Assembly: GCA_011763485.2 (NCBI GenBank)
Contig: JAANSK020289045.1
Coordinates: forward strand, 1 to 20,135
DNA: 20,135 nucleotides
Direction of reading: 5' to 3'
DNA from: Isoetes engelmannii
Taxonomy: Eukaryota; Streptophyta; Lycopodiopsida; Isoetales; Isoetaceae
In this document: one piece after another, positions 9,707-18,544 of the stretch
Position numbering within the stretch: position 1 is the first letter of the stretch
Layout of the letters: each line of letters starts with the position of its first letter
Notes under the pieces: model-generated
Database searches by the model: none
Told to the model about the DNA's origin: nothing
What the model saw: the letters and a program-made list of their open reading frames with translations, nothing else
Program-made: the position numbers and the translations under genes

Positions 9707-9911
9707 AATCCCTTCATGAGCTGCTTGTTCAGATCCAGAACAACCGAGGAGAACGCTTTTGATACTACAACATTGTGGAAGTTCAAACTTGCAGCCTTCC
9801 TTCTGTTGCATCACATTCCAGGTGACTATGGTGGGGTTTAGCAGTCTGGAAAACACTCCATCTGCTTCAAACAGGTTTCCACATTTTGCATACACCAGAC
9901 ATTTCGACATG
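9707..9911 (-). pseudogene. PLS-class pentatricopeptide repeat (PPR) protein fragment
   Basis: The frame reads VYAKCGNLFEADGVFSRL and then TIVTWNVM. These are hallmarks of the S motif of plant PLS-class PPR proteins (Y-A-K-C-G-x-x-x-x-A-x-x-x-F, then V-x-x-W-N-x-M). It continues QQKEGCKFELP and ends near LLGCSGSEQAAHEGI, resembling the following P/L region (L-x-A-C-S). About ten residues are missing between WNVM and QQKEG, and a TAG ends the frame. Intact relatives are organelle-targeted RNA-binding proteins with many such repeats, often involved in RNA editing. Only about two motifs remain and no further repeats are seen nearby, so this is a relic. Confidence 0.65.
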
Positions 9912-10689
9912 CACAAGCCCTGCATGTCTAATATATAATGTCCACCAAAAGACCATTCCCCCCCATAAGGAATACATACAATCTCTCCTTACTATCTGCT
10001 AGCTATTATAGCTGGGATTCTTTTATTAATATAAATTTTTTTAACACCTTGGACATTTTGTAACCAGCAATGTCACCATGTTCCAAAAGCTCCCACAAGC
10101 TTCCGATGGCTCTCTTGACCAAGCTCAATTCCATATCACGCATACGTTCAAAATATCCATAGTTACAAACAGATTACTTAGCTAGGGACTTCAATGTAAT
10201 ATCAAAACTCCATTACCTTAGTTTAAAATATAACTGGCAGAATTAATGTAAAATCTCAGAATCTGCAATTCCAACTTACAAATTTATTGGGCCTCGTGGC
10301 TGCAACTGCATGTAACCGCTGTCACCTATCCCTAGCCTAGGCCTCATCTTCAAGAGCCAAAATACCATTATTTCTAGATGCCTTAACCAACCGTAAAAGC
10401 ATGTCCAACATATTAGTCCTGGATAAGGTTGTCCTTTGGCTTTTGTCCCTTGAACTGTAAAAGGCCAACATATTAGTCGTGGATAAGGGTGTTTGACACG
10501 GTTGTTTTTCCGGGTATTTTTCTTGCCAATATATGCGTATTGACATCAAACCCATGAATGCATGAAGTCTTCAACACTTGGGTTTGTGGCTGCATGAAGT
10601 TGTTTGACGGGCAGTAGATGTAGAGTAAAGCATAAAGGAACTGGTCTTTCTTTTGAGAATTTTTTAACTGAAGAACACAAGATGCAGCA
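9912..10689. other. Stretch without a recognised gene
   Basis: The sequence is AT-rich. The only structure seen is the tandem duplication at 10390-10492, listed separately. Confidence 0.5.
10390..10492. repeat. Tandem duplication, about 60-bp unit
   Basis: CCAACATATTAGTC(C/G)TGGATAAGG is present at 10405 and again at 10465. The GTAAAAG before each copy is shared too. It occupies an unassigned stretch upstream of the ankyrin pseudogene. Confidence 0.75.
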
Positions 10690-11455
10690 GTTATTTACAG
10701 AAGAAATAGCTCAATATGTGCATAGCCCTATCCATTCAACTGTTGCTCGCCGTGATTATCCCAGTCAAGGCAGGAAGCTGAAGAAAAAGCAGATGCACAG
10801 TCTGCAGTGATTGATGGGAGGGATGTTCCTGGAAGAACTCCGCTTCATTTGGGTGTGAAACTTGGAGATGCCGCTTCTTTGGAAATACTTATGTCAGCTG
10901 GAGCAGATTGGAGTTTTCAAATGCACAGGGATGAAGTGCGCTTCAAGAGGCTGTTTGTGGTAGAGGAGTTATTGGAAAGAATATTACCAGGCACTATCAA
11001 CCAATGGCCTGGGCAAAGTGGTGTCACCGTCTTCCTCAGCTTACAGCCACAATGTGCAGAATGGAAGATTTCTATATGGAGCTTACATTCCATTTTGAAA
11101 GTTCTGTTATTGCTTTTATTTCTAGAATTTCCCATCTTACAGAATATGGAAGCGAGGTGCCAAACTACGTGCGGATATGACACTTGCTATCTTTGATGGC
11201 TTTAAGGTTCAGAGATCAGATCAAAGTTTTCTGCTCCTGGTGATGGTAGTGAGGATGGGAAACTTGCTCCAGGTACATTATGCATTTTAAGTCATAAAGA
11301 GAAGGAAATAATGAATGCATTGGAAGATGCAGGGGTGCAACCATCTGAAGCAGAAATTGCCCAGGAGGTTGCAGCAATGTCACAGACTAATATGTATAGG
11401 CTTGGAATTGATGTTACACAAGCAGAGCTTTTCCCGCAGCTAACATGGTTGGAAT
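10690..11455 (+). pseudogene. ANKRD13-type ankyrin / GPCR-chaperone protein, intron-less broken copy
   Basis: Family features appear in the expected order. EEIAQYVHSPIHSTVARRD is the N-terminus. RTPLHLGVKLGDAASLEILM with SAGADWS is an ankyrin repeat. SALQEAVCG, RHYQPMAWAKWCHRLPQL and EDFYMELTFHFESSVIAF follow, then YRIWKRGAKLRADMTLAIFD and DGFKVQRSDQ. The end is SHKEKEIMNALEDAGVQPSE with EVAAMSQTNMYR and DVTQAELFPQLTW. The middle and end belong to the GPCR-chaperone (ANKRD13) domain. The pieces lie in different frames, with at least four frame breaks, an in-frame stop and a deletion after the N-terminal piece. No introns are visible over several hundred bases. That suggests a retrocopy, but I see no poly(A) tail. 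Similarity fades after about 11455. Confidence 0.8.
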
Positions 11456-12130
11456 TGGAGAATAGAGGGGCGCAAAAGAGAACCACAATTGGAGCCTCAA
11501 ATAACCAGACAGAATTTCATAACCTAGAGCAGGATACCATGGAAGGACAAACGATTATACATTAGTGTTATGACATTTGAAGACACAGCGAGAACATATA
11601 GATTCACAAGAGAATATGAAGCAAGAAATATGTAGCTGATACCCAGAATATATCTAGCAAATATGTGTTTGTTAAGGAGCAGAATAGAAGTCATTGACAG
11701 GAAATAACGAACCATTGTAAAGGAAAAACTTGGTTATGGCATGAGCTTCTTACCTTATTTCGCTTAGTTCATAGAATAAGTACATAGTCTTAAGAAAACC
11801 TGAATTCATAGAGTCTAAGAACAAATTTACCTGAACGAACATAACCTGACATTGCCATGAAAAACTCCATAGTTATGTGCATCAAGTTATCGGAAAGATG
11901 GATTATTCCACAAAAAATTTTGATATCCTTGAAGCTAAATGGAATTTTTCACGAGGAGTAAAAAACAAGATCACAAACATATATCCTGGGTAAAAACATA
12001 ACTAAACATGCGATTTCATGCCAGCCAAACTTCCAATATCAACGCCAGAATATGTGACAAATAACTACCGTACCTCTAATGAAGTGTGAATTACAAATCT
12101 GTTAGCTTGTAACAGCTCGACGTATGAACG
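11456..12130. other. Intergenic stretch downstream of the uL2m gene
   Basis: It contains the presumed 3' UTR of the minus-strand uL2m gene and the eroded end of the ankyrin pseudogene. No other gene, RNA or element is recognised. Confidence 0.5.
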
Positions 12131-12681
12131 TCAAGATTCTTCTCGCAATTTCTGATACAAAGGATGCAGCCTCTTTTGAGCAGGCTTAGCATTTGCTTTT
12201 CTTTTTATTCTTCCAGCTCCACATTTGCAAGGCTTTCCCCAGGGTGACACAGACGGCTTACCTCCATTGGTTCGCCCACCATGGGGGTGATCTACTGGAT
12301 TCATAGCAACACCCCTGACAATTGGGCGCCTGCCTAGCCATCTGTTTCTTCCTGCTTTCTCAAGTTTAGCTCTTGGCTTGCACAAAACTCCTGCACTGGC
12401 CCGACCACGGTATCCAGGCAATCCACCTTCAACCACAGGCGGAAGCATCCAACTGGTCAGTCCAGTTCGTTTTGCGAGCTTAGAGTTAGACATAGGGCGT
12501 GCCCATTGGCTCCACGGGCTCTCTTTCTTCCAAGATGTGCTCAGGCCTTGGAAACATGTTGACAAGCTGAATGTAGGATTTGTCACGAACGGGAATGGAA
12601 TTGCAAGGAAAAAAATGACGCAACAGGATCATCAGCCTACCTGTTGCTCGCCCTCTTGATGAAATGCCCTGCCGCAGCCAT
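12131..12681 (-). CDS. rpl2: Nuclear-encoded mitochondrial ribosomal protein uL2, C-terminal domain protein
   Basis: Two exons. Exon 1 (12681-12641) starts [13 protein letters not shown] and ends AG|GTAGGC. A 74-base intron ends in ATTCAG, and exon 2 (12566-12131) runs to a stop after KLREES. The product is 158 residues, with no frame break. Residues 1 to about 30 are rich in Arg, Lys, Ser and Ala with no acid, typical of a mitochondrial presequence. From about residue 80 it carries the C-terminal uL2 domain: [26 protein letters not shown] with the invariant peptidyl-transferase-centre His, and PSVSPWGKP. The N-terminal RNA-binding half of uL2 is absent. Many plants split mitochondrial rpl2 and moved the 3' part to the nucleus; this gene fits that arrangement. 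The H-P-H-G-G loop lacks the usual G-E-G that follows. Organelle assignment is inferred. Confidence 0.82.
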
Positions 12682-13040
12682 CGCCAAAACCTCTTCCTTC
12701 GATGTGTACCCTAAAAGACGGCTGATCATGGGTCCCTCGAAGTTCTTCGCAACAATATATTTCGTTCGTTCAGGGTTGATTTTCTACTACTGGCACATTC
12801 TCCGACAGTTGGCGCATTTTACGACAGTCGTATAATTAGGCCGGGCTTCCACCACTGGCAAGTTTATACGCTGACATGGATCATTGTTCCAGCATGGTAG
12901 AATCCTTGCTGCTGGTAATTTCTTGCAATGTTCCATTTGAAACTGTTTTTAGGTGTCCCATCTGTTTACCGGTGCTGTCTGGCAACCATTCAGAACATCT
13001 TTCCTTCACAACCCGGCTTCAAAAATCATCATTTTCTACA
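12682..13040. promoter_or_regulatory. Upstream region of the uL2m gene
   Basis: This is the interval between the uL2m start codon and the LINE remnant, and should hold the promoter and 5' UTR of the minus-strand gene. I see no convincing TATA box or named element. Placement is by position only. Confidence 0.35.
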
Positions 13041-13060
13041 GATAAGATAAGATAAGATAA
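13041..13060 (-). repeat. (TTATC)4 tail of the LINE
   Basis: Four exact GATAA units on the plus strand directly follow the AATAAAATTG end of the LINE 3' UTR when read on the element's strand. A pentanucleotide array takes the place of a poly(A) tail. Confidence 0.85.
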
Positions 13061-13490
13061 CAATTTTATTGTCCACGGAGGCCAATTGGCCTATGGGACC
13101 TGTACAAGAGGAGCAGCATGCCCATTACGGCCCGGATGAAAAAACCACAAGGGAAAAACCGTGGCCATAATGGTCATGCTGGTATACAGAACCACAGCAC
13201 TACGAGTGCCCCGGACAAAGTCGTCGTCGCTCGTCCATCACCTCCTGGATGTAAGAGCCAAGAGTTTTTGGTGTTGAGCCTGGCTTCGTATCTCCAACTG
13301 TGGGTCCCGTTCCCGAATTTGCTCATAAGTAGGGCAAGTTTGTAAAGCATGTTGTTCGTCCTCAATGCTGTCCTGACGGCAGCTCCGGCATGTTCTACTC
13401 TCGTGTGCCTCCTTTGTCCATCTCCCTGTCTCAATGCGGAGGTGGTGGCCTCCTGTGCGGATGGAGGCGATCAGCCGACGCTTCTTCATA
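13041..13490 (-). mobile_element. 5'-truncated LINE (non-LTR retrotransposon) 3' end
   Basis: On the minus strand the end of an ORF2-like protein reads RLIASIRTGGHHLRIETGRW, then ESRTCRSC and EDEQHALQTCPTYEQIRER. The zinc-knuckle spacing C-x2-C-x9-H-x4-C is the element found after the reverse transcriptase in LINEs that lack an RNase H at the end. After the frame stops comes a 3' UTR with AATAAA (minus, 13070-13065) and a terminal (TTATC)4 array at 13060-13041. The 5' break is close to 13490, so only about 450 bases remain. TACAGA occurs at both outer edges (13037 and 13490) but is too short and ambiguous to call a target duplication. The protein has a frame break in its last part. Confidence 0.8.
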
Positions 13491-16141
13491 CAGAAGAATT
13501 AAGCTAATCTTTGCGGGATTTGGAGTTTAACTCACGCACAATCTGGAAATCTAAGCAATTCCGGAGCATAAGAGGTTTCCCCAGAACGGAAGCATTGGGG
13601 AGGATTTTCGAGCTAGAATTGCAGCTCTGCAGATAAAAAATGAAAGAGTTTAAAGAAAAATCTGTGATATCATTGTAGATGAGCGAGAAACGGCGAGAAA
13701 TTTCGAGCAAAAATCAGACCAGATTTTTTCGAAGAACCGTAATAGATCTGGAAGCTTAGTCTGTGCGATTAAAAGCTTAGTTTGGGCGATTTGGCTGCTT
13801 AGTTTTGACAATTTCCAGTTGCTGCAGGATGGATTGACCGATTGACATGAACTGCCGCTCAAAAATTGCTTCTACTGGAGGATACTGCCCGTCCGTTGAA
13901 GAAAGCTCCGGAAGTCTTAAAAAAAATGCCACATGAGCAATGTGCCGACCTAGTGGAATACAAAAAAAATTTAGATTGTCAACGTGGCAGCTAGTTGTTG
14001 GGTATAAAATTTATTACTACGTTCAAACGGCCGGAGTGGAATCCCGGCCTTATATATGACGCCATTTTACGATGCCACGCAAGCCTTAAATTTGAATGGG
14101 AGTCCTAGTTTTTTGAAGGGCAGTTTTTTAACTTGCCATTCAATTTGAAGGGCACATTTTTGGTGTGCCATTCTTTTGCATGTCCAAATTTTTGAAAGAC
14201 ATTCAAAGCTTGAACCATAAAAATCATAAAGAAAAACTAGCAGTAAGGCAGGCTTGAGGAATGGGTTAGGTTGAATTGATTTTGTAGTTTGGTTGGGATG
14301 GGAAATTATTATCGGATGAAGAGGAACCTATATTATCGTGTCTTTGGACAAGTGTTTGTATTAATTCAGAGATTATAGTTCAAGTTGTTTGTCATTATTA
14401 TTAATAGTTTTTTGTAGTGCATCTGATAGCTTGTGCCTATGTTGAGGTAAGGTCTAGTTAGTGGCCTTGTGTTGCTCACTCCTTCCATATCATTACTTTC
14501 AGCTTGTTAGGTTGAATTCCTTAAAAGAATTGGATTTGTCTTTTACATATCAAACAAGATGTGAACGACCAAAAGAATCACTTGGAAGCTCCCTATTATT
14601 CATGCAACTCTTATTGATTAGCATGTAGAATGTTACTCTACACATGCACACTTTCCTACCATATATTGGCCTGGCCAAACACAATTTCAGCTCTTAGAGG
14701 GCAAGCAACTCAACGAACAAAAACATTGTGTACAACAACTTTTCGTCATCCAAAGAGAAGGAGAGAGTGGCAACTTCCTCAAGCACCCATTTCAAATGAG
14801 GTCAAAAGTGCAAAACATCAAAAATGACAATGTTAGGGTAAAGAACCAAGAATAACTCTTATTTTTAGCATTTCTAAAATTGAGCTAAGTTAGATGAAAG
14901 AACATTCCCCTTTCACCACAAAGTTGTTATCAATTAGCACGATGTAAATTATGCCGTTTCTGTTGCAGCCATGTGGGTGCCAATCTCTGGGTACCAAAAC
15001 AGGAAAAACTACTACCAAGTGACACCATCTACTGCAAAGGTCAAAAGTTTTCTCAACTAGATATGCTCTAGATGTGCGCAAATAATGTACCTTAACCTTC
15101 ATTTGCAGTTTATAGATTTGATCTTCATTGCAGCTTCCATGTTATTCAAATCCTCATTTACAAAAAGAGAAATTACAACACCATGGCACAATACAATGAT
15201 TGTATATTCAAAATTCATATGGTATTACTTTTCCATGTTGTAACCATGTCCTTAGTGAGCAGACCACAAAAAACAAAGAAATATACCATCGGGATAGCAT
15301 AGTGAGTTATTCCTTTACTCTTACCATGCCCAAGGAGGATTGTTACACCTTCAATTTTGTCAAAATCAAGGTTTGTGACAAAATCAAATCGTACTGTGCA
15401 TTCAGATTAAAAATCTGGATGCACGAAATGCCCATCTATATGTACACGTTAAAATAAATTACAAGGGTATGGAAGCATATGGAAGCAGTTTACCTGATAA
15501 AAAGAATGCCATCAAAGTACTAACCTGGTGCCATTAAGACATTAATAATAGCAACTTTTCCATCTCCTATATCCTTAAACGAGTTAGAAGGGATGATAAG
15601 TCTCTATTGCCAACAATGTCAAACTGCCTGTTTAATTGAAAGTATTAAGGTGGAATAAGGGGGCCAAAAAAGATTTGCTACTTCAAATGCTTAGTCATAG
15701 TAAGAAAAGAGGCCATCAGCTATACAAAGATGAGGAGCTATGCAGATACTAGAAAACAATACTAGGCAAAATCAGGATGGGAAGTCGTGGCTTGCGAATT
15801 CAAAGAGACGGATGGAGAAAGATAGAAAGATCCAACCTGACAAAAAGTTACATGTCCTGATATGGTCTGTAAAATTTGCAAAGATTAGGTCTAGTGAAAG
15901 AAATTTGAACACGATGTTGCTTCATAGTCCCAACACAGTATACCGGCTATTACAAAAAATGTATTCTATGTTATTCTATATTCAAACCCTGATTCAACCT
16001 GCATAAATGCTAAGATCCCACGAGTAAAAGATGTAATGTTGAAGGGAAGGGGGAAGCCATTCTTGCTGCCCCCTCCACCTGCTAAATCTGGGAGCGCCTC
16101 AGCGTCGAGCAAAAAAAAAACCTGCAGAAGCAGGTCATCTT
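13491..16141. other. Long stretch without a recognised gene
   Basis: No open frame resembles a known protein. Structures seen: a three-copy 21-22-bp repeat at 13752-13813, a small GC-rich inverted repeat GGCCGG/CCGGCC at about 14029-14048, and a fold-back-prone stretch at about 14092-14180 in which AAGGGCA and TGCCATTC recur. I see no tRNA or rRNA and no transposon ends. Confidence 0.5.
13752..13813. repeat. Three-copy 21-22-bp tandem repeat
   Basis: AAGCTTAGT(C/T)TG(T/G)GCGATT occurs at 13752 and 13773, and a diverged third copy starts about 13795. Read on the minus strand the period equals seven codons (IAQTKLL, IAQTKLP), as in a coiled-coil heptad, within short open frames at 13862-13504 that I cannot assign. 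Confidence 0.7.
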
Positions 16142-16192
16142 GCAAGAATGAAGACCCGATTTTCATTCTGAGCAAGAATGGAGACCCGATTT
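16142..16192. repeat. Direct repeat, 21 bp, period 30
   Basis: GCAAGAATG(A/G)AGACCCGATTT occurs at 16142 and 16172 with one difference. It lies about 30 bases before the hairpin at 16221. Confidence 0.8.
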
Positions 16193-16220
16193 GCTTGATG
16201 TGATGTGGAAGTTAAACTAG

Positions 16221-16299
16221 GATGGCATTCTTGGCCACCTAGCTGCGGGCACGACGCTTCTGAATTTTGCAGGCAGCTAGGTGGCCCAAGAATGCCGTC
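16221..16299 (+). ncRNA. miRNA-precursor-like hairpin (candidate)
   Basis: The left arm 16221-16246 (GATGGCATTCTTGGCCACCT then AGCTGC) pairs with the right arm 16273-16299 (GCAGCTAGGTGGCCCAAGAA then TGCCGTC). There are 26 pairs, one of them G-U on this strand, and a single one-base bulge. The loop is 26 bases. After a short mismatched step the stem resumes with AAACT (16214) against AGTTT (16302). The size, single bulge and loop length fit a plant pre-miRNA, and a 21-22-nt duplex fits within the arms. I do not recognise the arms as a known miRNA family. Alternatives are a miniature transposon relic or a chance gene-fragment inverted duplication. The strand is a guess. Confidence 0.4.
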
Positions 16300-16757
16300 T
16301 CAGTTTATTTCCTGCAACTTCAAGCAGACATCATAATTTTCAACCTGCTACTTCCGGTTGTAATGCCCTCCAGGTTTCTATCATCGGTGTCAGAATGGAC
16401 ACCTTTAGTTTTTGCTTCAGCTATAGCTAGCTGAATGGAAATGTTTTGCAATATTTTCGAGTTCTTAGAATCACTCTTTCTAAAACTGGCTGCCCCCCAC
16501 AAAGAAAAAAGGGTTGAAATTTCGGCGCGAATAGAGAAGAGGGTTTTTAACGTCTCCCGGACTGCATGAATTTCTAATGACATCTGGATATGCTGTCTGG
16601 TTTCACGAAAGACATCTGGTTGCTCCGAAGGGCTCCAGAGTTTCCTTTGATTTTCTTTTCAGTTGTTTGATTTCTCACAATTGTTACCACTGCCCATGTT
16701 TTGACCCAGAGATCATTCTATTTTGAGCATCGTTCAATTCCGACAAACAGCTAGGCG

Positions 16758-17717
16758 ATGGCATTAATTTCTTTCTTAGGTGGAGGCGGCTTGTTCGATC
16801 CTTTCTCTGGCTCTGGTTAAGTCGTGGGATGTTTTAGAGAATGCCCCATCTAGGCAGTTTGCCAAAGATGTCAGTGCTGTGGCCAACACCCGTGTGGATT
16901 GGACAGAGACCCCTGAAGCTTACCTTTTCAAGTCTGAGTTGCCTGGTAAGTTGAGTCTGTGTCTTATATATCTTGATTTTGATTTTTTTTCGGTTGTTTC
17001 TAGTAATTCTGGACTTGTCTAGTAAGTTGGATGTTTTAGTCAAAATCTTGTCTTGATTTGAAGTTGTTTTTATTGTTTCTAGTAATCCTTAATGCTTTAG
17101 TCAAATTTTGTTTTGATTCTTAGTTCTTTTTATTGTTCTAGAAATATTTAATTCTTGATCTCCAATAAATTTTATTCCTAAAATGTTTTAGTCAAACTTG
17201 CCTTGATTCTAAGTCTAATGTTTCTAGAAATCCTCAGTTCTAGATCTCCAGTAAAATCTTGTATATGTTTCGGTCTTGGAGCTCCAGTAGATGTTGACTT
17301 TTTTCTTTTTTGTTTTGTTTTTACTAATTGTTGATGGTGATTGTTAACCTCATAATGGCTTGTGGAATGCTGTAAGTTTAGAATGGGGAAGATGATTCTG
17401 ATGCAGGTTTTGTTTCTTTTGTTGCAGGCTTAAAGAAGGAAGAAATCAAGATCCAGATTGAAGGTCGAACGCTGCAGATAAGTGGGGAGAGGAAGAAGGA
17501 AGAAGTCCAAGAAACAGATAAGATACATCGCGTGGAGCGTGCACAGGGGAGTTTTCTGAGAAGATTTCGCCTTCCTGAAAATGCTAAACTGGATGAGGTG
17601 AAAGCCAAGGTAGAAAATGGTGTCCTCACTATCAATGTTCCCAAACAGGAAGAGCCAAGTCCTGAGGTCAAGTCAATAGACATATCTGAGGTCAAGTCAA
17701 TAGACATCTCTGGTTGA
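16758..17717 (+). pseudogene. Class I cytosolic small heat-shock protein (HSP20), intron-containing, N-terminal frame break
   Basis: Exon 1 (16758-16945) starts MALISFLGGGGLFDPFS, the standard class I start, then meets TAA in that frame. The continuation, WDVLENAPSRQF and VDWTETPEAYLFKSELPG, is in another frame. The break lies at a CT-rich run near 16797-16808, consistent with slippage. Donor G|GTAAGT; intron 16946-17427; acceptor GTTGCAG. Exon 2 (17428-17717) carries [20 protein letters not shown], the rest of the alpha-crystallin domain, GVLTINVPK, and the tail [17 protein letters not shown]. Such proteins form 12-mers that hold unfolding proteins in the cytosol; most plant class I genes lack introns. 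Either this is a young pseudogene or the base count in the CT run is wrong. An imperfect heat-shock-element-like GAA...TTC array lies near 16626-16646, but it does not fit the consensus well. Confidence 0.8.
16960..17262 (+). repeat. Degenerate tandem repeats inside the sHSP intron
   Basis: The motif GTTTTAGTCAAA-(A)TCTTG(T/C)CTTGATT followed by TTTCTAG(T/A)AATCC recurs at about 17032, 17094 and 17184, with an older copy near 16965. Unit length is about 62-90 bases. T-rich unequal duplication appears to have built most of the intron. Confidence 0.65.
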
Positions 17718-17800
17718 TGCAGTTGTGAAAAAAAATGTGAATTAGTGCTGGAAAAATGTGAATAGTGCTCAGTTTTGTTTATGTGTAGTAGTTTCTCTTA

Positions 17801-17806
17801 AATAAA
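17801..17806 (+). promoter_or_regulatory. Polyadenylation signal of the sHSP gene
   Basis: AATAAA, 84 bases after the sHSP stop codon, in an AT-rich 3' UTR. Confidence 0.6.
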
Positions 17807-17931
17807 ATGGTATAGTTTATATTTCTGTAAACAATATACTTGATAGACTACGTCATCACATCCAAAATCCAAAAAGTATTCTCATTTTTTGGTTAACAGA
17901 TTAACAAAGTACTCAGTATCATAACAAAAGG

Positions 17932-18006
17932 ACATTTTATTGATATGTAACAGCTAGTACAAAATGGACATTTTATGATTGATATAGAACAGCTAATACA
18001 AAATGG
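17932..18006. repeat. Tandem duplication in the tubulin 3' UTR
   Basis: Units at 17932-17967 and 17968-18006 both run from ACATTTTAT through AACAGCTA(G/A)TACAAAATGG. The second has a three-base insertion. Confidence 0.85.
17936..17941 (-). promoter_or_regulatory. Polyadenylation signal of the tubulin exon
   Basis: AATAAA on the minus strand, about 115 bases after the tubulin stop codon. Its presence shows that the tubulin piece includes 3' UTR sequence. It is the nearest candidate signal seen for the coiled-coil gene upstream too. Confidence 0.5.
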
Positions 18007-18056
18007 AAAATGACAGCCTCAGCCTCAGCCTCTTGATAACAAAAACAAAAATGTGC

Positions 18057-18525
<469 letters not shown>

Positions 18526-18544
18526 CTAAAAAACATATCAGTAC

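Noticed and set aside
12378-12659. 93-codon plus-strand open frame
   Set aside because: Antisense shadow of the uL2m gene.
13037-13495. TACAGA at both edges of the LINE as a target-site duplication
   Set aside because: Six bases with ambiguous ends; expected by chance too often.
14029-14060. GC-rich inverted repeat followed by TATATATGA, as a possible promoter or terminator
   Set aside because: Arms are only six bases and no transcript unit begins or ends there.
16320-16583. 87-codon minus-strand open frame between the hairpin and the sHSP gene
   Set aside because: No recognisable motif; it lies in the likely promoter region of the sHSP gene.
16620-16650. Possible heat-shock element upstream of the sHSP gene
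   Set aside because: GAA and TTC triplets are present, but the middle units do not fit the 5-bp alternating nGAAn/nTTCn pattern, so I do not list it as a site.
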